A stretch of 64,000 bases of DNA from Paraspadella gotoi (taxonomy: Eukaryota > Chaetognatha), in the NCBI GenBank assembly GCA_051294375.1, contig CM119264.1:29814876-29878875 (forward strand), given 5' to 3'. Below the pieces are notes generated by a model. The model did not search any database. It had not been told where the DNA came from and saw nothing but the letters and a program-made list of their open reading frames with translations. The position numbers and the translations under genes were made by a program. Below are positions 1 to 16,741 of the stretch, in pieces (position 1 is the first letter of the stretch; every line of letters starts with the position of its first letter).

Positions 1-225
1 GTCATCCGCCTCGTCCTCTCCCTCTCTCGCGCCTCCAAAGGCGGCGCCGCGGCGTGGTCGGGCGGCGTGGCAACGGCGCCGGCCGACGCCGTCTCCGTCT
101 TCATGGTCAAAAACGTCGTCATGATTTTTCTCGGAGTCAGAAACGTGAGGAAAGTGCAGCGGCACATCCTGAAGCTGCGGGCGGCGGAGGCTGCGGCGGC
201 GGCGAGGGAATCCGGTGTGGCTTGA
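1..225 (+). CDS. 3' end of an unidentified gene (partial)
   Basis: Frame 1 is open from the window edge to a TGA at 223-225 and encodes about 74 residues. They include a short hydrophobic stretch (VFMVKNVVMIFLGV) followed by a basic helix and an Ala/Arg-rich end (AAEAAAAARESGVA). Base composition is GC-rich like the other exons here, and the DNA turns AT-rich right after the stop. AATAAA-like sequences occur near 286 and 533. I do not recognise the family. A shifted frame is also open over 54-257, so the reading frame is not certain. Confidence 0.35.
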   Translation, partial: VIRLVLSLSRASKGGAAAWSGGVATAPADAVSVFMVKNVVMIFLGVRNVRKVQRHILKLRAAEAAAAARESGVA

Positions 226-3085
226 AGGCGAGTTGCGGAAGTTTTGTGAGGAGTTGAGGAATGAAGACTGAAAAAAAGCCTTGAACAATAAACTTGAAAA
301 CTTGCAAATCCTTGTATCGAAGTCTGCTTTAAAATATGCTGTGAATTAGCCAAACTTGATACGGTGTTACTGATGCCTATGATACTGATGATACTGATGA
401 CGACGGTGATACTGTTACTGATGAATCTAGTGATACTGATATTTTTCCGCATTGCACTAGTCATCCTTTTAGAGATTAGTTTAATAATTTTTATACAAGA
501 TTTCACCCGCCTATATATTGTGCACCTTTTTTTTGAATAAAATTTGTAATCCCGACGTTTGGGGTAATGCTACAATATGTTGCACAATTACGGTTGTTCT
601 TTATTTCTATTTAATGTTTAGAAGCATAGGCAATAATTACAATTGCGAAAGGCCAGCTCGTGTTTTCCTTTCTTAGCGAAGAAAATTTAAAGTATTTTCA
701 ACTACACTCCTTCTGAAATGTTCTTTTTTTTCGTCACGAATAGTCATGTCATGCAATGCGCCCTCTTAAAGGAAGTGAGGGAAAAACAAGTGGCCAATTC
801 CTGATTAACTTCTACAAAATAGTCAATAGAGAATATAAGTTTATAATAAATATAAAATATAATAAATATAAGTTTGTCTATAAGCCTCAAATTTAAATAT
901 CATTATTTTCGGTAAAATTTTACTTTCGCCGATTGTGGTTTTTGGCATTTTTTGAAAAACCATTTAAAAATACTTATTTTTAAAAAGAATTAAAAGAATT
1001 AGTACCTAATTACTTTAACCTTAAACCCTCCTAACCCTAACCACCCTTTAACTACCTCTAACCCTGAAGCCCCCCTAACCCCTGACGGCGAAAGTCAAAT
1101 TATGCCTTATTTTCTTTATCCATTAATTAATTAATTAAACTAATTAATACGCGTGTTCGGAAACCTACGAACGTCATTCACAAATTTCACTTTACGCGAT
1201 TTTTTTTCACCTGTTGTTCCTCGTTGCAAAATGTGGCGATCCAACCAGAAAAACGCCGCCATCTCGATGACCTTAAATCTTCGATGTTGATTTTTAAACT
1301 CGCTTCTGTCAATCGACGTGATTTCTTTAATTTCTTTTTTTTTATTAAAAAAATAAAAATAAAACCAAAATGGCGAAGGCTGAAATCTTCTTCGAATGGA
1401 TATTTAATTATTCGGATTTTATTTTACTATATCGAGTACAAAACTTGAATATATTTTCATAAATATAATATTATATAAGTATTTAATTTACCGACTCAGT
1501 GTATCATTGCAAAAGAGCGACTGCACTATTTTTAGCTTCACTATTATTAGTATTAAGGAAGAAGACTTCGCCTTAATCTTCTTAATGTCGAGATCGTATT
1601 CGTGATAAATCGTCCAGCGTCTCCCGCCGCCGCCGCCGACGCCGCGGCCGCCGCCCGTCCCGCCGCCCAGGTACGCCATCGCCAACTGATAGTTGTTCTT
1701 ATGAATGTTGTTTTAATCCTTTTATTTTGATGGTTGATTTATAAATCCATTAGAGGTTCGACTAAAAATAAATTAAATTTGGCCAAACGGGGGGGAAAAA
1801 CCATTGATGAGAGAGAATTAGTAATTACGATTTCATTTGCATCCTTTTCGTTGCAGAAAAAGGGTCGACGGGTGAAATTCACTGAACGAAAAAAAAACAG
1901 CGAAGGTTCTAATCGAGAGACGTTTTATTTCATTTCTGCACTCACTCATTCACTTAATTCGGTTATTGAATATTATCTTTATTTTTATTATTATCTTTAT
2001 AATTATTATTATTATATTTGTTTTTTAATTCTTTTTTATTAACTTCTTTATTATTATTATCTTATTATTATCTTTATTATTCCCTTCATTCAGTTAATGA
2101 TATTATACATAAAATCTCTTTCAACATCGAGATCAACGAATTAATTAATTAATTGATTAACTCTAAACAAAACAAAACAGCTGCGCGAAATTCAGCGAAA
2201 TGGAAACGAACGTGACGCGTCACGACGGGCGACGGGTGACGCGTCCAATCGAGCGAGGAGAAGCGCGAGTTCGTCGTAAATCGTCGTGAGCGGCGAAGTG
2301 ACGCGGCGATCGTCGTAAAGGAATGACGATGGAGCGGAGAAGTTATTTACTAAGTGGCTTAGTGATAAAAAATTTATTTGCAGAGAAGTAGGACATAAGA
2401 ATAGTAAAGTTTGCTGCAAAATGACTTGGCAAGTTGCATTGCGATTATCATGGATGTAAGAAAAAAAGTAAATTAGTGACAAAGTGCCATAGCATTTGAA
2501 ATAAAGGTAAGGCCTCAAAAGTGGCATCATATTGCAGTTATTGTAATAAATTTTGGACAAAGAAAAAGCAAAATTAGGTAGCGGCGAAGTGACTAGGCGA
2601 TCGTCGTGAAGGAAGAAAGACATTTGCGGCGAATTAACATAGCGATCGTCGAAAAGGTAGGACGAAAAAGAAAATATAAACGAATCTTCGCTTCTTTTTT
2701 TTAATTCGTTCACGTGACGTCGACAAACTTCACGATTCCGGTTTGTGAGAAAGCGTTGCCTTCGAAAAGAGGGGAATCACGGAGAGTGTGATTAGTTTCA
2801 CGGAACTAATTCTCCGTTAGGGGGAAACAAATACGAGAAACAAGTAACAAAACAACAAAAACAAACCCGCATTCTGTTTTTTTTTCGGGGCGACATCCCG
2901 ACTTCACGCCCGCATGTGACGAAGAATCGATTAAAATCGTGAAAGGGTTTTATATTTAAGGAATTTCATTTTGTCACGGAAAAAAAAGGTTAAAGTGAAC
3001 CGCCATTGCGGCGCATCGACGTATTTTTTCACTTTTTCTAATTGATTTTTGATTCTCAAAACTTTCGGCGTTTTTTTTACTCAAG
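226..3085. other. Intergenic DNA upstream of the tyrosine kinase
   Basis: This stretch is AT-rich and has no convincing exon. It holds a GC-rich Pro/Gly low-complexity patch at about 1600-1680 (CCG repeats, open on both strands, not credible as a gene), AT-rich DNA with poly-T at 1980-2100, and a motif-rich block at 2205-2725 described separately. A CCCTAA-like stretch at about 1020-1080 is too degenerate to be called telomeric. Confidence 0.6.
2205..2725 (+). promoter_or_regulatory. Candidate promoter-proximal block of the tyrosine kinase gene
   Basis: Lies 360-880 bp upstream of the kinase ATG. It contains the 12-bp palindrome GTGACGCGTCAC at 2212-2223, a compound CACGTGACGTCGAC at 2711-2724 (E-box CACGTG overlapping a CRE-like TGACGTC), and three related copies of a motif starting GCGGCGAA and containing GCGATCGTCG at about 2290-2322, 2581-2612 and 2625-2659. 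The motif identities rest on consensus knowledge of E-box and CRE sites; promoter function is inferred from position. Confidence 0.35.
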
Positions 3086-8238
<5,153 letters not shown>

Positions 8239-8838
8239 TGGAGAAAGAAGACGGTCTTTGATGGAGAAAGAAGACGGTCTTTGATGGAGAACCCTGTATA
8301 TTGTATAACCGGAAATAGTATTATTTCATTTTTTTTTTTTAGGTTTATGAAGATGAGGAATTCTTTTTAACACCGTTTGCTCTGACTAGTCGTTTTTATT
8401 GTCTCGTGATTGTTTTAATAAATACTGTCATTCTAATATTGTTATTATTATTCTAATATAAACAAAATCGATAAAAAATTAATTTGGTCTAAAGTTAAAC
8501 AAAAAAAGGAAATTATCCTCATATTTGACTGAGACTTCCAGGTATCAAACCTCGTGGTCAAAGTATTAAAGTATTAAAATTACGAAATAAAAAAGTTAAA
8601 AATCTAGAATTAATAAAATAGAAAAGCAAAAAGACATGATTACCATTATTCTACTCTGTTGAGAAATTAAAATTTACTTAACTTATGATCGATGTTTACC
8701 AAATCGCGATACCGATAAAATAAGGCTTAGACTCTTAGTTGCAACGGAGTTCGACATTGTGCAATGGATTCCACCTAAATTATTAGATTGTGAGAGACAC
8801 ATTATCCCGTTTGCGGCCAAAGAAAAAATAATTGAAAT

Positions 8839-8932
<94 letters not shown>

Positions 8933-9111
8933 AGAGAGAGCAGGAGAAGGGAGTTTCTTTCATTGGCCACAAACGGTATCAAGTGAATAGACCCTCCAAT
9001 CGTCCGACGCTCGAAAACAAAAAAAGAACGCCGGAACATCTAAGCGCTGCTTTTCATTCTCCTTCGCGCCGCCTCCTAAATCCGACGTCCGCTTTTTCAT
9101 TCTCCGGCGCG
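8239..9111 (+). other. Kinase 3' UTR and spacer to the next gene
   Basis: Directly after the kinase stop, a 27-bp sequence (GATGGAGAAAGAAGACGG...) is repeated twice with a partial third copy (8238-8292). A polyadenylation signal AATAAA lies at 8417-8422. A (GA)n array occupies 8843-8940. The last 120 bp before 9112 is GC-rich and would be the 5' leader of the HAD-AK gene. Confidence 0.6.
8417..8422 (+). terminator. Polyadenylation signal of the tyrosine kinase gene
   Basis: Canonical AATAAA, 179 bp after the stop codon, followed by a T-rich tract. Confidence 0.55.
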
Positions 9112-9763
9112 ATGGAACCGTCTCTCCGATCGAAGTAACGCGCGCAAACTTTAAGGAAATAGTCGGCGCCTACGACAACGTCATCGTGGTTCTCGACGGC
9201 GTCATTTGGCGCCAGATGGCGTCGAGGTCGTGGACGGCGCCGCCAAAGTCTGCTCATGGATCCAGAAGATGGAGAAAGAACGTCTACTACATCAGCAACA
9301 GGATAATAAGTCGAGGTGAGGAGTGGAATGGGGACGGAGTCGATGGGGTTCGGCTATGCATGGGGAGGAGGAGGTAGGAGCAGGAGGATAGAAGCGAGAG
9401 GAGAGAGAGAAACAAAGAAACAAATTGCTTTGGTCTGTGGCTCTATTAGTCTACAAATTCAACATCATTGAGTCATTGTGACAAAAGGGTCAAATTCTCG
9501 ACCTTTCTGCTCCTCATCATCATCGTCAAAACTCACCCTACCTTTCCCCCCCCCACCGCCCCCCTCTGGCGGACAGAGAGCAAACTCTGTTCGCGTCTCG
9601 CGTCTCTCGGCGTCGTCGGCGTCACGAAAAACGTCATCGTGACGTCGTCGTCGGTCTAGCGACGCACGTGGCGAGGAATCTGCCGAAGAGGAAGAAGGTC
9701 TACGTGATGGGCGGGAAATGGTCTTAAGGCTGAACTAGACGATCAAAAAGTGAAGAATTTGGG

Positions 9764-9835
<72 letters not shown>

Positions 9836-9839
9836 AGAG

Positions 9840-9879
<40 letters not shown>

Positions 9880-10400
9880 ATTACTTTTCCAGTGAAGTAG
9901 TTCAACAGTTGTTAGATTTAGATCCATATTTCAACCTTCAAAATTCGTCACGAAAATCACCGAGGCGAATATTCACAACGCGGCCTCGACAAAACTTCGC
10001 TCGTCTCACTACGCGACTTGTGAATGTGAATTTTCGGACTTCGACTCCTAAAAATAGAAACCTCGTTGATGGCGGGAAACGATGTGCGAGTTTCTCACAT
10101 CTCACTTTTCTGCGGTGATTTTCCTTCTCACGAGATCCAGTCGAACGTTTTTGACCTCATTTCTATTTCTACGACGATGACGATGACGACGACGACGACG
10201 AGGACAACAACAACGATGATGACGATTCCACCGTCGTCGTCGTCGACGTCGTCGTCGTCGTCGTCGTCGTCGTCATCAGTGGTCGGAAACCTGAGTATGA
10301 TTGTCCGGAAATGGCATCACTCAGTTCCCTCCCTCTCTCTCTTTGTCTCTCTCTCTTCTCTTTGTTCTCTCTCTTCTCTCTCTCTCTCTCTCTCCTCTCT

Positions 10401-10444
<44 letters not shown>

Positions 10445-13400
10445 CCCCTCCCTCCCCCCCATACCCCAGGCCACGGTCCGGACCCCTGGTGGTGACCCCT
10501 TTCTTCTTCGGCCCCGCTCAACTCCGCGAGATGGCGCTCGACCGGAAGTGGCGCTCGTTGAGGTCGGCGCGATCCTCATCTCAATTCGCGGGAAAGCGTC
10601 GCGCGCGGCGTCGTACGTGAGACGCGGCGCCGGCGTGGTGGCGTGCGACGACGCCGCGGGACGGAGCATCGGGGGTGAGTGAGGGGTTAACGTGAATTGG
10701 CGCCGTCCTCAGGGGGGGGGCGTTTTTAACGTTCGCTCTTATGACCCTTTTTTGAGATTCTGGGTTTATTGATCTCGTTTTGCTGAGCAAAGGGCAGGGA
10801 AGCCGATCGCGCAGGGGAGAGGAGGCGATGAACTGATCACGAATTGTTTAGAAAGCTTTTTATTTTGTTTTAATTGTTTCTTTTTTTATATTCATTCGAA
10901 TCAACAAACCCTTTTCCACATCCCTCCTTTTCCACATCCCTCTTCTTTCACATTTCACATCCCACCTCTTTCACAATCCTCTTCTTTCACATTCTTCCTT
11001 TTCCACATCCCTCCTCTTCCTCATCCCTCCATTTCCACATCCCTCCCCTTCCAAATTCAACATCTCTCATCCCTCCTTTTCCACATTCCTCTTCAAAATT
11101 TTACATCCCTCATCTTCTAAATTCCACATACCTCCCTCTTCTAAATTCCATATCCCTCCCCTTCCAAATTCCACATCCCTCTTCTTCAAATTCCACATCC
11201 TCATCTTCCACATCCCTCCTTTTCCACATCCCTCATCTTCCAAATTCCACTTCCCTCCTCTTCCAAATTCCACATTCCTCCTGTTCCACATCCCTCATCT
11301 TCCAAACTCCACTTCCCTCCTCTTCAAAATTCCACATCCCTCATCTTCCAATTTCCACATCCCTCATCTTCCACATCCCTCCTCTCCCAAAACTCATCCT
11401 CCAAACTGTTCCTCCAGATCACATCGTCCCTGGAACCGGTGCTGGACTCAACGTTCTTCGTCAATCCCTTCGCTTCGAATTCAGTTGCGAAGTGAGAAAA
11501 TCCATTTCTCTTTTTCTTTTCCTTTTTTCCCCTTTTCTTTTCCTTTTTTCACCCTTCTTTCCCTTTTCTTTCCCTTTTCTTTCCCTTTTCTTTCCTTTTT
11601 CTTTCCCTTTTCCTTCCATTTTTTTCCCTTTTCTTTCCCTTTTCTTCCTCCTCCGAGTATTCTTTTCCCCTTTTTCCTTCAGGTCTTCGGTTTGCCCCGC
11701 TTCCGCATGCTACGCGCGCTACGCGCCCTCCAACCCGACACTCGACGCGCGACGCACTCTGCTCATCGGCGCCTCGACCGTTGAGGACGTCGCCTTCGCG
11801 GCGCGACAATGGAATCGATTCGTTGCAGACTCTGACTGGAGCGCGGATCGAACGGAGATTGAAGCCATGACGCTGGCAATGGTGAGGGGATTGCAGATGG
11901 AATAAGCAATGGTGGTGTAATGGTGAGGGAATTGCAGAAATTCTGCAATGTAGATGGTGGCACAAGTTGCATACCATGGAAAAGGCATTGCAGATCGAGA
12001 GGACATGACACTAGCAATGTTTTCTACACTTTTAACCTTTTACACAAGAGAAGCAACATGACACTCAATGTGGATATAAAAGCGAAAAGACAATGGGTGC
12101 TGTTAAAAGAGAGAATGAAGAAAAGGGTCGGACCACATGAATTTCCGATGAGCATAAAAACGGACAAATTTGCATTTGACTGAGAAAAGGAGAGAATAAA
12201 AGAGACACCAATTGAAAAAAAGCGGTGGGGAAAAAGAGACGAGAGATCCTCTTGGCTAGAAAATCCAATGAGAGAAAACGCGACGACGATTATGAAGACA
12301 ATGAAGAAACGTGAACTCGGGATATCCCGATTATTTTTTATGTAAAGAATTGTTTAAGAGTCAGGGCAGTTGCTTCCGACGTCGTACGGTTTTAAGACCG
12401 TTTGTTTATGACCGTTTATTTATATTTTAATGGACTTTTTTATGATTTGTGGACTTAATTATCGGCCTAATAATGAACTGTTTTTTAATAATTTTGTAAT
12501 AAACAAACAACATTTGAAAATCAGGATCGTCGCCATCTTGAAAGTCACCAGAAAGTCGAGGCTGCTCAAACAGAAATATTATATAAAAATACACAAAAAT
12601 ACAAGGGATAACAAAGTCATTTCGGCGCAACACAATTGAATTTCCGCTTTTTTTTTTTTTTTTTTTAATTTTTAGGGCAAAAAGTTCTTTCTAAAAAAAA
12701 TCCCACTGAATCTCTCCATCACACTTACAAGATAATAACAAAGCATTACCCTGCAAGCTTTCAATCAAGTCACAAGTCACAAGTGCTTGGCTTCCCGTTT
12801 CTCTAAAGTATTTTAATTGTAAATAAAAGTTTTAAAAAAAGTTAAAGTGACTTGACCACTAAGGCGTAGTGAAAGTTACATACGAAAAATTCTAAAAGTC
12901 AATTATGAACAACATACTATCAGTGAACATTAATTTGTAAAAAAAATTAATTTTATGTTTTTTAATTTTCGCAGTAGGTTATATTTATATATAGTATATA
13001 TCCTTATAAAATCGAAAAATTTCAAAATAGGCTTTTCTTAATTTTGATTGCAGATTTGAATTCCTCGTCAAAAGTTGATAAAAGAAAATATAAATCATTT
13101 TTTAAAATTCTTTCATTAAGTGGGTTAAAAATTAAAAAAACAATATTTAATATATAAAAAGTTAATTTTCAGCTTAAAATATAGCTTTTTCTAATTTTTG
13201 ACCACTTAATGAAGGAATTTTTAAAAAAAGAGTTATATTTCTTTTTGTCAACTTTTTATGACGAATCCAAATCTGCAAAAAAATCTTAGAAAAAACTGTT
13301 TTGAAATTTTAACATTTATTGGTTTAGTACTAGTATAAATATGGCCTACTGCATAAATTGTAAAATTTATTATAAATTTTTTTATTATATAAATGTTCAT

Positions 13401-15194
13401 TAATATAATATTGTTCGTTCCTCACTTTTAGAATTTTAATTAAAGTTAAATTTAGGAATTTTACTACGCCTTATTGACCACCCCAACGTTTGGTTCCAGA
13501 AAAAGCGACCACCCGACGAAGTCCCAAAACCGACGCCGAGAGGCGATGCCACCTTTGACGATTCTATCGTCCTTTTCATCGTCGGTGGGCCTGGATGTGG
13601 AAGGGAACGCAGTGCGAGAGGCTTAAGGTGATGTCGTTGGACCCGGATGTGGGAATGGAACGCAGTAGCAAGAGGCTTAAGGTGATGTCGGTGTACCCGG
13701 ACGTGGAAAGGGAACGCAGTGCAAGAGGCTTAAGGTGATGTTAGTGGACCCGGATGTGGGAAGGGAACGCAGTGCGAGAGGCTTAAGGTGATGTCGGTGT
13801 ACCCGGACGTGGAAAGGGAACGCAGTGCAAGAGGCTTAAGGTGATGTCAGGTGGAGCCGGATGTGGGAGGGGAATGCAGTGCGAGAGGGCTTAAGGTGAT
13901 GTCAGTGGACCCGTATGTGGGAAGGGAATGCAGTGCGAGAGCTTAAGGTGATGTCAGTGGACCCGTATGTGGGAAGGGAATGCAGTGCGAGAGGCTTAAG
14001 GTGATGTCAGTGGACCCGGATGTGGAAGGGAATGCAGTGCGAGAGGCTTAAGGTTGATGTCAGTGGACCTGGATGTGGGAAGGAATGTAGTGCGAGAGGC
14101 TTAAGATGATGTCGGTGGACCCGGATGTGGGAATGGAACGCAGTGCGAGAGGCTTAAGGTAATGTCGGTGGACCCGGATGTGGGAGGGGAATGCAGTGCG
14201 AGAGGCTAAGGTGATGTCAGTGGACCCAGATGTGGAAGGGAACCCAGTGCGAGAGCTTAAGGTGATGTCAGTGGACCCGGATGTGGGAAGGGAATGCAGT
14301 GCGAGAGGCTTAAGATGATGTCGGTGGACCCGGATGTGGGAATGGAACGCAGTGCGAGAGGCTTAAGGTGATGTCGGTGTACCCGGATGTGAGTTGATGT
14401 CGCTTGATAAGGTTGCTGGATGATGATGTTGATTACAATGATGACGATGATGATGACGACGATGATGGTGACGACGACGATAATGATGATGGTGACGATG
14501 ATGATGATGATATAATGATGATGGTGACGATGATGATGATGATAATGTTGACGCTTGATAGCACAAGAAGGTTGAAAGGGAATAATTGGCTTAGAATTAG
14601 ATGGCTAAAAACGAGTTGATTAGGGTCTGACAACGAATTAAAATATGGAATTGAAAGAATTGGATAGAATCATAAAAAAGACGGTTCCCCTCCTCCGCTC
14701 CCCTCTCAACGATTTCAGTCGAGTTCAAACTGACTCACATTTCCTCGGGCGATCTCCTACGAGACGAAGTCGCTCCGGGTCGGAACTCGGCGAACGTCTC
14801 AAGAAGACCATGGAAAAGGGAGAACTCGTCTCCATGGAAACGGTGAGTTTCCATAGCGATCGGGGGGTTGTTTGTTGTCCTTTGTTCTTCGTTTTTGAAA
14901 GAAAACTCGCAAACCCAAAGAAAATGGATCGAACATCATCTGATATAAAGTGGCGCGAATTTTTGGACACCATGACTCTTTGATCAAATCTTTCTCTTCC
15001 CCCCCCCCGGACTCACGCAGGTCCTGGAAATGATAAAGAACCGCATGACTCTGCCGTTGAAGAGGAAGGGGCCAAAGGTTTTCTTATCGACGGATATCCG
15101 AGGGAAGAAGAACAAGGGATTCTCTTCGAGTCGATGATTCGTCCCTGCACGCCACCATCTACTTTAACGCTATGGACGACACGATGCTGACGAG
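9112..15194 (+). CDS. First assembly copy of the HAD-AK gene 5' half (haplotype duplicate)
   Basis: Exons equivalent to those of the second copy: 9112-9315, 9577-9762, 10470-10674, 11418-11491, 11683-11881, 13500-13627, 14719-14842, 15021-15194. They encode the HAD domain and the first AK module up to the MLTR codons. The copy ends at the 25-N gap at 15258-15282 and everything restarts at 15283. Differences from the second copy are mainly single-base indels in both copies; for example exon 2 reads through only when the two are reconciled. This is best treated as the same gene assembled twice, not as a paralogue. Confidence 0.75.
9763..9875 (+). repeat. (GA)n microsatellite at the HAD exon 2 donor (copy 1)
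   Basis: The donor of exon 2 (TTGG then GTGGAGAG) leads directly into GA repeats. The homologous array in copy 2 is at 16057-16172 and starts GTGAGAGAGA. Confidence 0.95.
10322..10469 (+). repeat. (CT)n tract abutting the HAD exon 3 acceptor (copy 1)
   Basis: CT microsatellite followed by C-rich tract and CCCCAG at the exon 3 start (10470). The equivalent in copy 2 is 16635-16769. Confidence 0.95.
10915..11400 (+). repeat. Pyrimidine-rich minisatellite in HAD intron 3 (copy 1)
   Basis: Degenerate tandem units built from TTCCACATCCCTC and TCTTCCAAA fill the intron up to about 20 bp before the exon 4 acceptor. The copy 2 equivalent is 17217-17695. Long Ser/His/Pro open frames here are artefacts. 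Confidence 0.9.
12860..13473. mobile_element. hAT-like foldback MITE, copy 1
   Basis: 614-bp AT-rich element with terminal inverted repeats starting TAAGGCGTAG and ending CTACGCCTTA. It is flanked by an exact 8-bp target duplication TTGACCAC (12852-12859 and 13474-13481). The internal halves also pair: GCAGATTTGAATTC on one side answers GAATCCAAATCTGC on the other, so the whole element can form a hairpin. No coding capacity. It sits in the intron just upstream of the AK1 P-loop exon. An 8-bp duplication is typical of the hAT superfamily. Confidence 0.85.
13580..14400 (+). repeat. 53-bp splice-donor minisatellite after the AK1 P-loop exon (copy 1)
   Basis: After the real exon end at 13627 there are about 14 full units and a partial one. 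Each has GTGATGTC, then a copy of the P-loop exon sequence (GGACCCGGATGTGGGAAGG) through GAGAGGCTTAAG, where the next GTGATG donor follows. The unit length of 53 bp is not a multiple of three, so it is not an in-frame protein repeat. It ends in a GAT-rich tract at 14405-14550. Confidence 0.9.
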
Positions 15195-15403
15195 GTTGAG
15201 GGCTTTGATTGATTGATTTGATTGAATGATTTGATCGGTTTATTTAATTGACGATTTNNNNNNNNNNNNNNNNNNNNNNNNNGACCCTCCAATCGTCGAC
15301 GCTCGAAAACAAAAAAAGAACGCCGGAACATCTAAGCGCTGCTTTTCATTCTCCTTCGGCGCCGCCCTCCTAAATCCGACGCCGCTTTTCATCTCCCGGC
15401 GCG

Positions 15404-16054
15404 ATGGAACCGTCTCTCCCGATCGAAGTAACGCGCGCAAACTTTAAGGAAATAGTCGGCGCCTACGACAACGTCATCGTGGTTCTCGACGGCGTCATTT
15501 GGCGCCAAGATGGCGTCGAGGTCGTGGACGGCGCCGCCAAAGTCTGCTCATGGATCCAGAAGATGGAGAAGAACGTCTACTACATCAGCAACAGGGATAA
15601 TAAGTCGAGGTGAGGGAGTGGAATGAGGACGGAGTCGATGGGGTTCGGCTATGCATGGGAGGAGGAGGAGGAGCAGGAGGAGTAGAAGCGAGAGGAGAGA
15701 GAGAAACAAAGAAACACAATTGCTTTGGTCTGTGGCTCTATTAGTCTAACAAGTTCAAGATCATTGAGTCATTGTGACAAAAGGGTCAAATTCTCGACCT
15801 TTCTGCCTCCTCATCATCATCGTCAAAACTCACCCTACCTTTCCCCCCCCCACCGCCCCCCTCTGGCGGACAGAGAGCAACTTGTTCGCGTCTCGCGTCT
15901 CTCGGCGTCGTCGGCGTCACGAAAAACGTCATCGTGACGTCGTCGTCGTCTAGCGACGCACGTTGGCGAGGAATCTGCCGAAGAGGAAGAAGGTCTACGT
16001 GATGGGCGGGAAAGGTCTTAAGGCTGAACTAGACGATCAAAAAGTGAAGAATTT

Positions 16055-16106
<52 letters not shown>

Positions 16107-16660
16107 AGAGAGGAGAGAGAGAGAGAGAGAAGAGAGAGGGAAGAGAGACGAGAGAGAGAGAGAGAGAGAGAGACTTCTATTACTTTTCCAGTGAAGTAGT
16201 TCACAGTTGTTAGATTTTAGATCCATATTTCAACCTTCAAAATTCGTCACGAAAATCACCGAGGCGAATATTCAAACGCGGCCTCGACAAACTTTCGCTC
16301 GTCTCACTAACGCGACTTGTGAATGTGAATTTTCGGACTTCGACTCCTAAAAATAGAAACCTCGTTGATGGCGGGAAACGATGTGCGAGTTTCTCACATC
16401 TCACTTTTCTGCGGTGATTTTCCTTCTCACGAGGATCCAGTCGGACGTTTTGACCTCATTTCTATTTCTACGACGATGACGATGACGACGACGACGACGA
16501 GGACAACAACAACGATGATGACGATTCCCACCGTCGTCGTCGTCGACGTCGTCGTCGTCGTCGTCGTCGTCGTCATCAGTGGTCGGAAAACCTGATATGA
16601 TTGTCCGGAAATGGCATCACTCAGTTCCCTCCCCTCTCTCTTTGTCTCTCTCTCTCTCTT

Positions 16661-16741
<81 letters not shown>

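Noticed and set aside
1015-1085. CCCTAA-like telomeric repeats (and GATTAGGG at 27225-27340)
   Set aside because: Units are irregular and interspersed with other bases; no array of perfect telomeric repeats.
1488-1685. Gly-rich minus-strand open frame
   Set aside because: Open because of a CCG run; open in other frames too, with no splice or promoter support.
10874-11400. Long Ser/His/Pro open frame in HAD intron 3
   Set aside because: Pyrimidine minisatellite translation; the true exon starts at 11418 with a proper acceptor.
13580-14400. Regular direct repeats of 53 bp (and 59 bp at 23270-24105) resembling a CRISPR array
   Set aside because: Repeat units are contiguous with no unique spacers, derive from the neighbouring exon, and the genome is clearly eukaryotic.
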